Below are positions 36,521-50,900 of a stretch of DNA of 64,000 nt, in pieces. The DNA is taken from NCBI GenBank assembly GCA_029948255.1, contig JALIZF010001629.1, forward strand, positions 186,001-250,000, read 5' to 3'. The notes under the pieces were generated by a model. It saw only the letters and a list, made by a program, of their open reading frames with translations, had not been told where the DNA came from and searched no databases. The translations under genes and the position numbers were made by a program. The stretch is from Telmatactis stephensoni. Taxonomy: Eukaryota; Cnidaria; Anthozoa; Actiniaria; Isophelliidae. Numbering within the stretch: the stretch's first letter is position 1; each line of letters opens with the position of its first letter.

Positions 36521-36795
36521 AGTGCAAACTTGACTTCAGTGCTATACAACTTTCAAACAATGGAACCCAGCAAAGAAACTTTTTGAAGAGCAGTCTTTCA
36601 CATTTTTGGTTCGGTTAGTATTTTACATTGGCAAAAGCACCACACTTTGAGTGCTTAATCTAGAAATAGAAATATAACCACAATTTGACTCTATACATTA
36701 TATATATTCAATGCATGTGTATAACCTTTGATTGACTAATTTGCAGATATATTCAAGACGTAAATGTGCATATCATTTTAATATTGTTGATGTTA

Positions 36796-36801
36796 AATAA
36801 A
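36796..36801 (+). terminator. Candidate polyadenylation signal AATAAA
   Basis: AATAAA about 935 bp after the stop of the acidic repeat gene, followed by a GT-rich stretch. This would give a long 3' UTR. Confidence 0.5.
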
Positions 36802-37046
36802 TGACAATGGAAATTTTGACAAATTTCATGGTTTGTAGTTATGCCTGGGGTAATATCTCAAGGGATATTAGGACAATTTAGGCAGCAAAAATACGACTTT
36901 TATTTTCACATCTTAAATATACTGCAAACTCTTTCTATAGATGACACTTTTTAAGACAACTTAAGAACATGTCAGAATGTGTTCCTCAATAAGATGCATT
37001 TTAAAGTGCCATTTTTATGGAGAGGTTCCAAGTTGTGTCTAAGATA

Positions 37047-37118
37047 AGTCTCCCTTGCAGCCGTTTTTTGTGGGGAGGGAAGTGTGTGACAAAAAAAGGC
37101 TGTAGTGTAAGGGAGACC
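37047..37118. mobile_element. Short element related to family G
   Basis: GTCTCCCTTGCAGCC faces GGCTGTAGTGTAAGGGAGAC within 72 bp. AAGATAAG-like sequence occurs on both sides as a possible target duplication. Confidence 0.65.
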
Positions 37119-37309
37119 AAGATAAGATGGCTCATATTTTTGAGTGTATAAATGGTCCTATTGTTGTACAGGACAAAATAATTGTGAAGCTAATCAGTTG
37201 ACTATGTAGGATAAAATAATGTGCCTGCTTTGGATTATTTTTTGCTTGAGTGTGCAAAGCAGGCTAAGGATAATGGCAAAAATGAATTGGGATGAAAGGA
37301 ATTGGAGAA

Positions 37310-37600
37310 GACTTAGAGCAGTGGCATGGTTGGCCAAGTGTTAAGAGCACCAACCTTTTGCCACTGTGGTCCAGGTTCGAGTTTTGGCTTGAGCATCAGA
37401 TCAAATGTGCATTATTGAATTTGTTTGATGTGTTAATGTTCTCTACCATGCCACTAGGGTTTGTTCTCTGGGTTCTCCGGTTTTTCCTCCCTGAGCAAAA
37501 ATCAAATGTGAGTTGAGTGATGTATGCAAAATATTTAATGTAGAGGTAGTGAGTGTGAATAGCCACTGTGGATCTGTTGTAGAAGATTATTTATTTATGT
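37310..37600 (+). mobile_element. tRNA-derived SINE, family C
   Basis: A-box-like TGGTTGGCCAAGTGTTAAG and B-box-like CCAGGTTCGAGTTTTGG are followed by a body with GGGTTCTCCGGTTTTTCCTC. That tail motif recurs inverted near 55,790-55,825. Confidence 0.65.
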
Positions 37601-37783
37601 ATTAAATAGTGTATTCTTCCCTGTAACATCTTACTGTCACTACCCTTTCATGCTCCCTTTCTGTCTCTTCTGTTCTTCCCATTCTTTCACTGCCTTCTCT
37701 GACATACATCCTTTCCTCCCATAAACTCTATTTCTTTTTTCACCACCTCAACTCCTTGCCCCTCCCTCCACCCCCTCTCCCTA

Positions 37784-37919
37784 TAGAGGGATTTCACGGC
37801 AGCCATGTTTGTGGTCAAAATAATAGAGCTTTTTCCCCAAGAGAAATGAAATCTTTTCTAATTCAAAAACTTTTTATTGTACTTGCCCACAAACATGGCT
37901 GCCATGAAATCCCTCTATT
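37784..37919. mobile_element. MITE with AGAGGGATTTCA termini
   Basis: AGAGGGATTTCACGGCAGCC at the left is the complement of GGCTGCCATGAAATCCCTCT at the right, 136 bp in all, with CATGTTTGTGG continuing the arms. Non-coding. Confidence 0.85.
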
Positions 37920-37924
37920 TCCAC

Positions 37925-38927
37925 CTCTCCTTCCCCTTCACCCTCAAACCTTCCCGTGTTATTTATTTACCTCACGGTAAGGCCTGGTAACGTCGTTCCA
38001 GTCTCCCCAGTTTGTTTTTCCCGTGACTTTGTGATATTAACTTCCACAATCAACTTGAAATGTGCTGCGTTTTTACAACATTTTAGCTGTCAGCTCTAAA
38101 TCCAGGTGAGATTTTGTATTATTGCTTTTTAATGTCATTCCTAGTCGAGTCCATCTTTGGCTTTTGATGTCGATTTCTTGTTAAATATGCTGATTAAGTC
38201 TGAGGTTTTGATTTTATCAAGAACTCTTAAATTCCTGATAAATTCTTCCGTATTTTTGTCAATTCACTTGGGATCAAAGAGGAAGAACGATATGTTATTT
38301 AAAACGAAACCATTATACAAGAACAAAAACACATCAGTGTTGTTATTTTGGGAGCAGCTCGAGAGAATTCCTCTCGGCTGTGACTTCACTTTTGATTTGC
38401 TGTTCATTATTAAACTCGATCAACTGTCCCTGCGACGGCATTTTTGGCACGATTTTTAGAGGAATAAATTAATACTGCCGGAAAATTTAATACTTTACCA
38501 TTAGAAGTTTGAGGCGGCCCTCTGTGTAGAATCTAAAATCAGTCAAGGCGTGAACCTTCACTGCACTGATGAGCTTATAAGTGCCATGTATTTTTAAATT
38601 CACTGCTCCATTTGACAGTAAAGTTTGCTCATATTTTACTTATCGCTAATACATGAAACATAACTATTATATTCGTAAAGAATATGTTTTAGCTGGTTCT
38701 TTAAAACAATTTATGTTTTGTTTCCTACACGTGGAAGTTGTCTCATGTGATATTTTGATATTTGTAGGTTTTATTGTGATGTTAGTAAGTCAACTTCCTC
38801 TTCATCCAAGTGCTGGAATTTCAATGATTTTCCAGACAGCAAGCTTATCATTGGATTATTATCACACAAGTATGAAGACTGTAATACATTTAAAATAAAT
38901 TTATCACATCTGAACTTGAAAAGCATA
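37925..38927. other. Presumed promoter and 5' UTR of ARHGEF10; no separate gene seen
   Basis: AT-rich DNA without a TATA box in a convincing position. The ORF at 38,157-38,459 has no recognised similarity. An upstream non-coding exon could exist, but I cannot place it. Confidence 0.4.
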
Positions 38928-41900
38928 ATGGATAAAACACCAAAGAAAAGTGCTGGTAAAGATGCCTCCAATCCTTCTCAAAAACCAGTCCTCTCTCCAA
39001 AACCCAAGCTGAAAACAACTACAGTTAATACCACAAAAAATAATCAAGATGCCACACATGATGTGGAAGTTGATAACAATTCTGATGAGATATTTGCAAA
39101 ACGTGAGAGAAGTTTATCTGATGGCTCTGTAAAAAGTCTAAGTTGGGGTGCCAGTGAACCTGTAGTGGAGCAAAGCAGTCCATCCCACCCTACAGCGAAA
39201 AGGACTCGTAGTAATACAACTAACAAAGAGATGTGGGTGCCATTAGCAAAAACTGAAAAGGTTTCAAAGCCAGTGAATGACACAAAAACTGATAAGCCTT
39301 CATCACCTGAGCCTGTGAAACCACCAAGACCAAAACGAGTCAATTCTTTTAAACATTCAAATGAAGAGAAACCTGCATCAAAAGCAAAGCCTAAAAGTAA
39401 GCCAAAAGGGGATGCTTCTAGAACAGAAATTGACCCCATTAAACCACCTCGTAGAAAACTTCCTCAGGCACCAAGGGATTCACCAGAAAGAGAAGGACAA
39501 AAAGAGAAGAAAAGCAAACCTAAAAAAGATGAAGAATTGAGAGATGTTGTAAGCAGGCCCATTGTTACTTCAACTCCTTTTCAAGAAAATATGACATTAT
39601 CAGTTGAGGACTTAGATGAAGATGGTAGTGGACGCAGGATGTTTTCTATTTATGATGATACCACAGAGTCCACCGTCCAGCAAGGACAGTCATTTTATGA
39701 TTTCTTATATTCCACGGAAGATCCAGGCTCATCGCAAGCAGGGGCTCTGTCAGGGAGTCATATAAAGGACCTAGGAGATGACAATATCTATGATGAAGTG
39801 CCTTTAGAGAGTTCAACACAAAGTCTTGCCAGTTTAGGGAAAAGAAATAGTAACAATGGCTTTGATATTTATGATGAAGTTATTATTAATAAAGGTAGGA
39901 ATTTATATACACTGTACTCTATCATGTTCATAACCTAGAATAATATTGCCAGAATTGTTGGCACAATTATTGCAGTTATTTTTAATGGATTTTACTCAGA
40001 CTAGACTAGTTCTCCCCAGAAAAAGATCACTTTTTATGCATTTTAAAGCATGTGCAGTAGACATATGCACTGCAAAAGCAGGGTTTTTCTGTTATTAACA
40101 GACACTAATGCCCCAAAATTGAACATGGTTTAAACAAACTCTAGATGTAGTTGTAAAACTAAACTAGCAACTACAATTTCTTTTATTAATTTCAAGAGCA
40201 CTATATTGATGCCGATAGATAATGTTGATGATATATCAGACTGGGGATTTAACTTTGATGATGATGATAAAACTAATTAAAACCACTAACAGCAGTTTCT
40301 GCCATTGATTTCTAGAGTACTATATGATGCCTGTAGATGATACTGATGATCTATCAGACTGGGGATCTGACTTTGATGATGATGATGATGATGATTTTGA
40401 TAATATTGAAGTGATTGATGATGATAATGTGAGATACGACAAGCAAGATGACAATGATGGTAATGCATCAGACTCAGGATCTGGTAGTTATGAAGAGTAC
40501 AAGAATTCCTCAGCCATGTTTTATGCTACAGAGAGGAGTACTCCACCTCCAAGACGAAAACCTGGTGTAAGTTTATTCTTGATTTGCATGTGACGTCATC
40601 GAAAAGCTAAAATCTAAACTATTCATCACACGAAACCGTTTCCTAGATATTTTATTGATATCATTAAGAAAAGTCCTCACACAAAAAACTGAGTTCTTTC
40701 GATGAATGGTTTTCGATTTATTGCAAGACAGTAAATTTCTGTCATGCAACACTGTCATGTATATCGTAAAGACGCAGAAATATAGTCAAATATGATTCAA
40801 ATCGTACGACTTTAACTTTGTTAGTGATAAACAAGTTTGTTTTGGTGAATATTTGCATAGAAAACACGAATTATTAATAGCAATATTAACGTGATTTTGG
40901 TCCTTCGTGTCACTGTCTGCCATGTTGGTGTACAAAGGTTGTGCACCAAGATGGCGGACCCATACATTTCACACCAAACAATGAAGAGATATTTGATCGC
41001 TTGTATCTCGTTATCAAAATATTCTTATGACTAAAAATTTCGTATAGATACAAACCTTCAACTGCTTTTTTTGATGCAGGATATTTTATTCAAAAATATT
41101 CTATATTAAGCCCGAAAAATTTTATGATGACGTCAGTGCAAACCAAGAATATTTTGATGAAATGATGCAACTCCTGTTGTAGTAATACTTAAAAGCACTT
41201 TTTGCCAACAGTGTCACAAACTTAGTTATTTCTATCGGTAGTGTTGCATACATGTTAAACAATAACCCAGTTCCAAGATATGCTTCACCCACCATTGATG
41301 TACAAACTAGGAATTAAGAATTTTTTTTAATGACAAATAATAATTATGGCGAAAAGCGCCAAAAACTAGATCTTCATGCAAGTTTTAATCCAAATTTTCG
41401 TTCTGGATTTTTGAATTGTACAAAGACTTTTTCTTGAAGGTGTGTTGGGATTAGTTTTTCAAGCTGAACATAAAGAAGACATACAGAAAACAAGCAAATG
41501 AAGGCCTAAACCTCATTTTTGATCCAAATTTTCGCTTTGGATTAACACTTTAATTCAACTTTCATCAGCCAATACTACTTACAAACAACTTAAACTTTCT
41601 GACAGAAATGATTTTAGTTTTGTATAACAGCTATTCTTCAACTCAGGAGTTTTTGTCATTCACTGCTCAAACTTGAAAAAAATCCCCTCTTAATGTGCAC
41701 AGAGCTCATTATGAATGACTTTGTGCATATAGCCACATCTTGATGCCTTGGTGTACGTGTGGCAAATAATACATATCACATAAATGGGCTATGCATTCAT
41801 AATGCAACAAAGAAATCGTGGTTACTGCAGCTTTGCACTTCTTGTATTTATGATTGTTTGTTTTTCCTGTAGTTTAAACTGCGCAATGGCAATAATGTAG

Positions 41901-44900
41901 GTGGAAAGAAATTCAACAAACATGTCAACATACCAGGACTGAAGGGCATCAAGGGATGTTTTGGAATAACTAAAACACAAAGTCTACCATACCTGGCTAG
42001 TCCAAAGTCCAAAGATGGGGTACAAGGTGTGGTCCACTAAAATACATGTACATGTCTTCCTTCCTTCCTCCCTCCCTCCCTCCCTCCCTCCCTCCCTCCC
42101 TCCCTCCCTTTTTTAAAATCTCTTCCTCCTTCGCTCTCTCCTATCCTACCTTACATTCCTACTTCTTATTTTTTATTTGTTTTGACCACAGTAGTCATAT
42201 CTATGTATTTACTATCCTTTGTAGATGAAGACGACGAAGCTCAATATGTTGACCCCAACATTGCAGACACAGATAACTACCAACAGCCCGTCATGCCAGA
42301 CATGGCTCAAGGCCTTTCCTCAGTACAGATAAAAAGGCACCAAATTGTGAAGTTTATTCTTGAAAGTGAGACTGACTACATGAAACTCTTGGACAGGCTT
42401 ATCAAGGTACATACAATATTAGACTACAATAGAGCATACAATACAATAGAGCATACAGTACAATAGAGCATACAATATAATAGAGCATACAGTACAATAG
42501 AGCTCATACAATACAATAGAGCATACAATACAATAGAGCATACAATACAATAGAGCATACAACACAATAGAGCATACAATACATTATAATATAGCTCAAT
42601 TATAACACGCGTTCCGATTGGCTGAGAGACAACCAAAATCTATGCTCTATTTCACCGGTAAAGACATGGTTTTCTGACGAATGAGTATATCAGCAAATTT
42701 TACTGTTAGTAAAGGAAAACCAAATCTTAAAATTAAACTACAAAAGACTTTCCATCTTTCCAGTCTCGTTTAAAATTTACAAACTGAGCTTCATGGTCGG
42801 ACAATAGCAATAAAAAATGTGTAAATATTCAAAGAAAATGACTCGAATGAGCATGTACTTTCAAACAACGCTAGTCTAAATCCAGTCAAATTGTAGTTTG
42901 TTATAGCCTGAGTTACAGGAAAAAACTGAAGGAACTAGGATTCATTCACAACAGGAATTTTCTTTTTGCCTGAGATTAGTTTCAATCAATTTATAGGATT
43001 ATTTTTCAATGAACAAAATTTTGTTTCTTACTTACAAAGACAGGCGAAGATTTCCAAAACTGCAGACCGTCGCCTCGAGACAACTTGACTGTTCATCCTT
43101 CGTATAAACTACGCCAGTGTAGAGATGTTTTAACACAAGCTATCGGTGAACAGCCAACAGATAATTCAAGTTAACAGCTTCTTGTTTACCAGCAAAATCC
43201 TTATTCTGTAAACCTCTTTTAAACTTCAACTTTTTCAAACCAAAAACACGGCTTTCAATTCACTATGTGGAACGCTGCTTGATTCATCGAAAGCATGTAA
43301 ACATTTCCAAATCTTGAAGAACTGCAAGTCATATTTAGCCTTTTCGTCTATTTTTGAGCCATTGTCAATTATAAAAACAGAAAGCTCTTTGTTCGGGATA
43401 ATTTCTGCTGAATTCCTTCGATGAAAGTTGTCAAACTATTCTCAAAAACACCGCTTTGAGTCGTACTGATTACTCAGAAAGTACGACAAATGTGATTGGC
43501 TTATATTTGCACAAGTTTTGAGAATTTTAGTTTTGATCAGGAAATAACACAACTTGATCGTTCTTAAAATACCTCTAGCTATATCATAAAAGCAATAGAA
43601 GATAGATTTCTATGACTCTACAGGTGAAATAGAGCACTTGTGATGTTGGGAGAAACACTCGAAAAAGTTTGAAAATCACTCGCCTACGGCTCGTGATTTT
43701 CAAACTTTTCTCGTGTTTCTCCCAACATCACGCGTGCTCTATTTCACCGGTAGAGTCATAGAAACTATCTTCTATTGCTTAAATAGAGCATACAGTACAA
43801 TAGAGCATACAGTACAATAGAGCATACAATATAATAGAGCATACAGTACAATAGAGCATACAATACAATAGAGCATACAATACAATAGAGCATACAATAC
43901 AATAGAGCATACAATACAATAGAGCATTACAGTACAATAGAGCATACAATACAATAGAGCATACAATACAATAGAGCATACAATACAATAGAGCATTACA
44001 GTACAATAGAGTATACAATACAATAGAGCATACAATACAATAGAGCATACAATACAATAGAGCATACAATATAATAGAGCATACAGTACAATAGAGCATA
44101 CAATACAATAGAGCATACAATACAATAGAGCATACAGTACAATAGAGCATACAATATAATAGAGCATACAGTACAATAGAGCATACAATATAATAGAGCA
44201 TACAGTACAATAGAGCATACAATACAATAGAGCATACAATACTAACAATAGAGCATACAATACAATAGAGCATACAATACAATAGAGCATTACAGTACAA
44301 TAGAGCATACAATACAATAGAGCATACAATACAATAGAGCATACAATACAATAGAGCATTACAGTACAATAGAGCATACAATACAATAGAGCATACAATA
44401 CAATAGAGCATACAATACAATAGAGCATACAATATAATAGAGCATACAGTACAATAGAGCTCATACAATACAATAGAGCATACAATACAATAGAGCATAC
44501 AATACAATAGAGCATACAATACAATAGAGCATACAATACAATAGAGCATACAATACAATAGAGCATACAATACAATAGAGCATACAATACAATAGAGCAT
44601 ACAATACAATAGAGCATACAATACAATAGAGCATACAATACAATAGAGCATACAACACAATAGAGCATACAATACAATAGAGCATACAACACAATAGAGC
44701 ATACAGTACAATAGAGCATACAATACAATAGAGCATACAATACAATAGAGCATACAATACAATAGAGCATACAATACAATAGAGCATACAATACAATAGA
44801 GCATACAATACAATAGAGCATACAATACAATAGAGCATACAATACAATAGAGCATACAATACAATAGAGCATACAATACAATAGAGCATACAATACAATA

Positions 44901-47900
44901 GAGCATACAACACAATAGAGCATACAATACAATAGAGCATACAACACAATAGAGCATACAATACAATAGAGCATACAATACAATAGAGCATACAGTACAA
45001 TAGAGCATACAGTACAATAGAGCATACAATACATTAGAGTATACAATACAATAGAGCATACAATACAATAGAGCATACAATACAATAGAGCATACAGTAA
45101 AATAGAGCATACAATAGAGTGATTTTGACCGGACTGTGAAATAGTTACTAAGCTAATAGACACTAATAGACTCTGCACCCATTGTTTTCTTTTGTTGCAA
45201 TACAACTATTAGACACTATTAAACACTTACTATTAGTAATTGTTTCACAGTCCGATGAAAATCACTCTACAATAGAGCATACAATACAATAGAGCATACA
45301 ATACAATAGAGCATACAATACAATAGAGCATACAATATAATAGAGCAGTTTTTGTATAAAAACCCCATGGTCATGTTACAGCATGGTTACAGCAGAAATT
45401 TTGCACTCATACAAAATCTGTTCTAGTGTTACAACTCAGAAAAACAAGAGTTTTTTTCCCTCAGTCTGACGACTCTTTCTTAGTTGGTCTTCCAATTCCT
45501 TGGATGCTTTCCATCTCCATTTGAAATATGCTTCTGCTCATTTTTTGTAAATTAAACCAAATTATGTGCCACAGTATTCAATATTTGTGTGATCACAAAA
45601 AGAAAGGGAGAAATACAGAAATTTACCCTTTTGGAATAATGCAATGTAAATGAAGTTGCTATCAGTAATTGAGCCTCTCTACCAGAATATTAAGGTACTG
45701 GATTTGCAAATACTTGTAAAGCAATTTGATTGTTTGTTCCATAGCAATATGAGTTGCCCATCAAAGAGAGAGACCTTTTGGAACCCAGTAAGATTGATAC
45801 AATATTCCAAGGAGTACACAAAGTGTTAGACTGCCATGTTATGTTTAACATTGCTTTGTCTGGAAGAATGACTGAATGGAACACAGAAGAGAAAATTGGC
45901 GATATCTTGTATGCTTTGGTAAGCTAAAATCTATTGGTTCAATATAGAATAATGACACTGATTGTGATGATGATCTATAGGTGATGATATTAAATAGAGG
46001 ATTTTGTCATGGAAATGTCCCACAATTTCATTCTAAATTTCTGTTCATTGCAGTTTTCCAAATCCATGGTGCTGGAAGCCTATAGCAGTTATGTAAACAA
46101 CTTTGCCAAAGCAATGGACACTGTAAAATCAGCTTGCAAAACTCACCTGGCATTTGCTCAACTTTTGAAGGTAAGCATGTTATAAATTGTGGGGGAATTA
46201 TGTTATATGACTGTGAAAAATCAGCAATGTTAGTGTGCATTTAGTGTAATGGTGTGTGTAAACTCAGGACGAATAAAGAATCAAGAAGTACTACACATTT
46301 GCAAGAGTCTAGAATACTTTAATTTGTTTCTTTCTCTGTTGTTTATGTTATTTTCCTTTACATACTGTATATATATCTATTAGTTAGGAGGAGGAGGAGG
46401 AGACCTTACAGGTTGGAGAGACAAAGAAGGAGTATAAGAAGAGGGTTTGGAAAGAGAGGAGGGAGAACTTTCAGGGGAATAGGTTGCATGGAAAGTTCAT
46501 GAGGGACATGAGTGAGGTGGTGAATGAGAGGTCATGGCAGTGGTTGAGAACTGGGTTTTGGGAAAGGGGACTGAGGGGTTTGTTTTTGCAGCCCAGGAGC
46601 AGGCTTTGAGACCAAGGATTTTTCAGGCCACGATCAGGAGGAGGATGACGATCCAAAGTGTAGGGTTTGTGGGAAGGAGGTGGAATCTGACAGGCACCTG
46701 GCAAGTGGTTGTTGTGGATTAGCACAGAAGGAGTACAGAAGGAGGCATGATAGGGTGGGATTGAGGGTGTATTGGGAGTTATGTAAGAAGTATGGGGTCA
46801 AGTGTGCTGATGTATGGTATAAGGAGGTGCCAGATGAAGTGAGGATTTCTGAGCATGGTAAGGTTGACATTTGGTGGGACAGTAGCTTCAAGACAACACG
46901 GAGGATGGAACATTATCGTCCTGATGTGACTGTGTGAATCGGGTAGCTGAGAAGTGGACATTTGTTGATTTCTCAGTGCCATTGAATAAGAATGTGTTGT
47001 TGAAAGAGGAGGAGAAGGTCAACAAGTATTCTCCTTTGTGCAAGGAGATAAGAAAAATCCACCAGGTATCAATAAAGGTTGTACCATTGGTTGTTGGTTG
47101 TTTGGGTGTTGTGACAAGTAGGCTAGAGGGATACATCAAAGATCTGGATATCCCGGACATTCTGGGAGGTTTACAGACATTTGTGGTCATTGGGACCACT
47201 TTAATTTTGAAAAAGGTCCCTAATCTCTAAGCTCCTGGCTGGGGCCAAGACTAGGTTGAATTTTCACCTGTTGTATAAATGATATCTACCCACAGGTTGT
47301 CTGTTTAACAGAAAAGCATCAACTATTGTTATTATTATTATTGCATATTTTTTTCCAGGCAAGACGTGAAGCATGTAGAGAGCGTGTAACTCTACATAGT
47401 CTAATGCTAAAACCTACTAAAAGATTCCCACAGTTTATTGATCTTGTGCAGGTCAGTGTTCCTTTAATTTAAATACATGTAATAATGATTGAAGCAGTGC
47501 CAAAGTTAAATTCAAAAGTTAAATTCAAGTTAATGTACAAGATCCTTTGCTGATCCAGTCCTTAACATACTTGTCGTTTTGATGTTTTGGCACTGGAAGT
47601 CCCCTGATACCATTTTAGACAACATTTGAGAAAACTTTACAAATTGTCAGAGAAATCACTTATCAATAAGCTGTTTTTATGGACATCCACTGGCTGTATG
47701 TTTTAAGTTTTGGATTGGTGAAATGTTCTGTCCGTGAGCAACATTTCAGAGATTAGTCCTGAGTGTTCAGAATTTTGCATTTGTTACATGTAACTATTGT
47801 TTGAATGAAACAGTACATTGTAAAATACACAGTGATACCTGCAAGCAAGACTGTTTATTATAATTTCCTCAGCAAAATTATGTACATGTACATTTATTTA

Positions 47901-50900
47901 TTTTTTCTTCTTTTCAGGAACTTCTTAAGGTAACCCCCATTGAACACCCTGATAGAATACCCCTACAAATGGCTTTAACACAACTAGAATACCTGGCTGA
48001 TAATTTAAATGAAAGGAGGCGTGAAGCGGAATTGAGACAGAAAGTAAAACTTTTGGATGCTAGTACTGCACATATTAGTAAGGTATCAATGTACCATTCT
48101 TTCCATTTCTCTCTTCTTTTGATTTTCGTCCTTTCCTTTTGTTGCTGTCGTTCTTGTTACTTATTTTCTTTGTTATAATAATTCCTCCCTCCCTCCCTCC
48201 CTCCCTCCCTCCCTCCCTCCCTCCCTCCCTCCCTCCCTCCCTCCCTCCCTCCCTCCCTCCCTCCCTCCCTCCCTTCCTTCCTTCCTGCCTGCCTTCTTTC
48301 TTTCCTTCCTTTTTTATTATCTCCATCCCTCCTTCCATTCTTCCCTGCTTTCTTTTTCATTACTTCTTCACTTTATTGTTTCATTTGTTTCTCCCTTTCC
48401 ATTTTTTCAAACCTTCCTTTTTGCTCTTCGTTTATCCAATCATTCCATCCTTGATTTCCACCCTTTTCTTTTGCATTTATTCACGCTTAAGCTGGGAGAA
48501 AGTGTAGCTCAGTTGGTTAGCACATGGCTTTATTATGCAAGAGGTCCCAAGTTCAATTCTCTGTCGGATCACCTCATACTTGTTTTGACTTCTTTCCATT
48601 CCATGTAGCTGTAATTGGCTTTAAATACCCTTGAAATGGAGCATTGATGGAAAGAGGGGGATAAAGAGTGCACCATCGGCTATGTGGGAGACCATTGTTC
48701 AGCTGAATTAACTAGTGACACTAAATATTAGTGCTTTACCTTTTTTATCTTGTTCTTTTACAGCCTCTGTCAAGTGGTAACAGATATTTCATCAGACAAG
48801 ATGACTTTGTACAATGTGTAGGTGAAACTCAGTTTATTTTCCAGTATTATTTTGTTGTGCATGAAATTCTGATTTTATAAATTTTTCAGGTGATTGAAGA
48901 TGACACTGTTGTGCGCACTAAAAAGCAGAGAATTATCATGCTATCTGACATGTTATTATGTGTGTCTGCAATCAAAGGGTGAGCTGATTGTGATTGTAAA
49001 CAATTACATCTAGGTTTTATTTGCATTCTGTGTCTACACACTAGTCCTAGTGGCCCTGGGGCCCCTGGCTCCCAGGGTAAGGCAATATTCCAAATTTGTT
49101 TACCTCTACTTGATCAATTTACCTTAAACCCATTTTCTAGGAAGAAAGATCGAATGGCTAATCTCATTACTGATGTGAAAGCCAAATACAAGTTAAAGTG
49201 GAATGTACCCCTATGTGATGTCGAGGTCATTGAATATGGTCCTGGTATAAACATGTATGCTGCACCACCCAAAACTAACCTGAAACAAGCTAAAGAAGGT
49301 AAAAGGATAAAACATGTTTTTAGAGTATAAATAAATTAATGAACTTTATTTGTGCACCAATAAACAACTGTGCAAATGTAATTTATCAACTAGAGTAGAT
49401 TTTGTATGACTGTGAAAATGGAAAGGCACGGTACGGCAGGAATTTCAAACATTTTATAGACAACATGACACCGACACGGTCACAGCACAGCGCGGTCTAT
49501 TTCACACTCATACGAAATGTGGTCTATCACTTCAGATCACAACATATCACACTGCACTCAATCATTTACATGGCTGCATACAACAGCAGCTGACAAATAG
49601 AAACACAACATTTAAGGGATGAGTAAATTGGTTAATGGCCTCCAAGTGAGAGGTTCACGGTTTGACTCGTATTGTCATGCAATTCTCAACTATTCTCACA
49701 TCCTTTTTTGACTTCCCTCTAATTTGTACAGCTCTGGAGATATAATTCTATTTATTTATTGGTGATTGTAGGGCAATACCAACAACATACTGGTTGTCAG
49801 GAACATTTTGCTGATCTTCAACACGACCTGGCTGTCATCGGACAAATAGCTGGTCTTGTAGCAACACTGAGGCGATCTTATCAAGTGAGTGGATTCTTGC
49901 ATTTGACATGGGTAGAGCTAGGATAGCAAACTCAGCAGACTGCAGAGACGTGCACTGTGTTGCACTGCAATATTAACTGGTACATTGCTTCTCACTCAAA
50001 TCCACAAGTTATTGGGATGGAAAGTCGATGTCACTTACTCACTCACTTGAGTATCAATGTAAACTTTTCAGCTCTAATGTATTGGGCAACCTATTCTCTA
50101 CTTTCACATGTTGTTTGGTTAACAGACATTGTGTGTTGTGTAGATTCTTGATAATGATAAAGTGCAAAAATGGCATAAAGCGATTCAACGAACCATTGAA
50201 GAAGAATCACGCCTGGCAAATATGTACTGGCTTGAACTCTCTCTGCCTGCTAAGTGAGTTATTCATCCTTTTTATTTCCTCTTTCTTTCCCAACCCTCTC
50301 CTTCGTGCCTTCCTCACTATTTCATTGTTTATGTCTCTCCTTTCTTCCCTTTTTTATTCCCTCCCTCCCCTCCTTTCTTCCTTTTCTTTCTTACACTGAT
50401 TTCTCTTTATTTTTCAGAACTGAATAAGTCTTCCATCACACTCGTTCACTTTTCCATTTATGTTTTTCATTCCTTCCTTGACTTTCTTTGTCCCTTTCGT
50501 CTCTCTTTCTTTTTTCTTCCTCTCCTCCTTTCTATATAATTCTATCTCTTACATAGTTTGTCTTTCTTTTCCAGAACTGGACGAGTAAATTACATTTTCA
50601 GTACAGACTCTCCTTCAGTCAAAGCGGAGTGGTTAACAGCGTTGAACACTGCTGTATTACGACTAGGTCAGATGAATTACTTAAACTTAATGATGTTTTA
50701 ATCAGCTTCTTTTCACCATCATACAAGTAGTCTCAGTAATGGACAGCTCACTGGAAGCTACTGGTTTGTTGGGTAGCCTGTGGAATGGAATCGCACCTTA
50801 TTACAAATGCAAACATTTTTTCTGTCTCTGACCAAAAATAAACTGAACCTTTGATAGAAAAGGAAAGGAAAAGAAAGCAGAAAGGGTTAAAAAGGAAAAA

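Noticed and set aside
43772..45205. 477- and 443-codon minus-strand ORFs ([12 protein letters not shown] repeats)
   Set aside because: They are translations of the 17-bp satellite, open in all frames because the unit has no stop on that strand.
48075..48507. Gly/Arg/Glu and Pro/Ser/Leu ORFs
   Set aside because: Artefacts of the CCCT microsatellite in ARHGEF10 intron 8.
48490..48565. Possible tRNA gene on the plus strand
   Set aside because: It is the head of the same SINE family; the cloverleaf ends do not pair convincingly.
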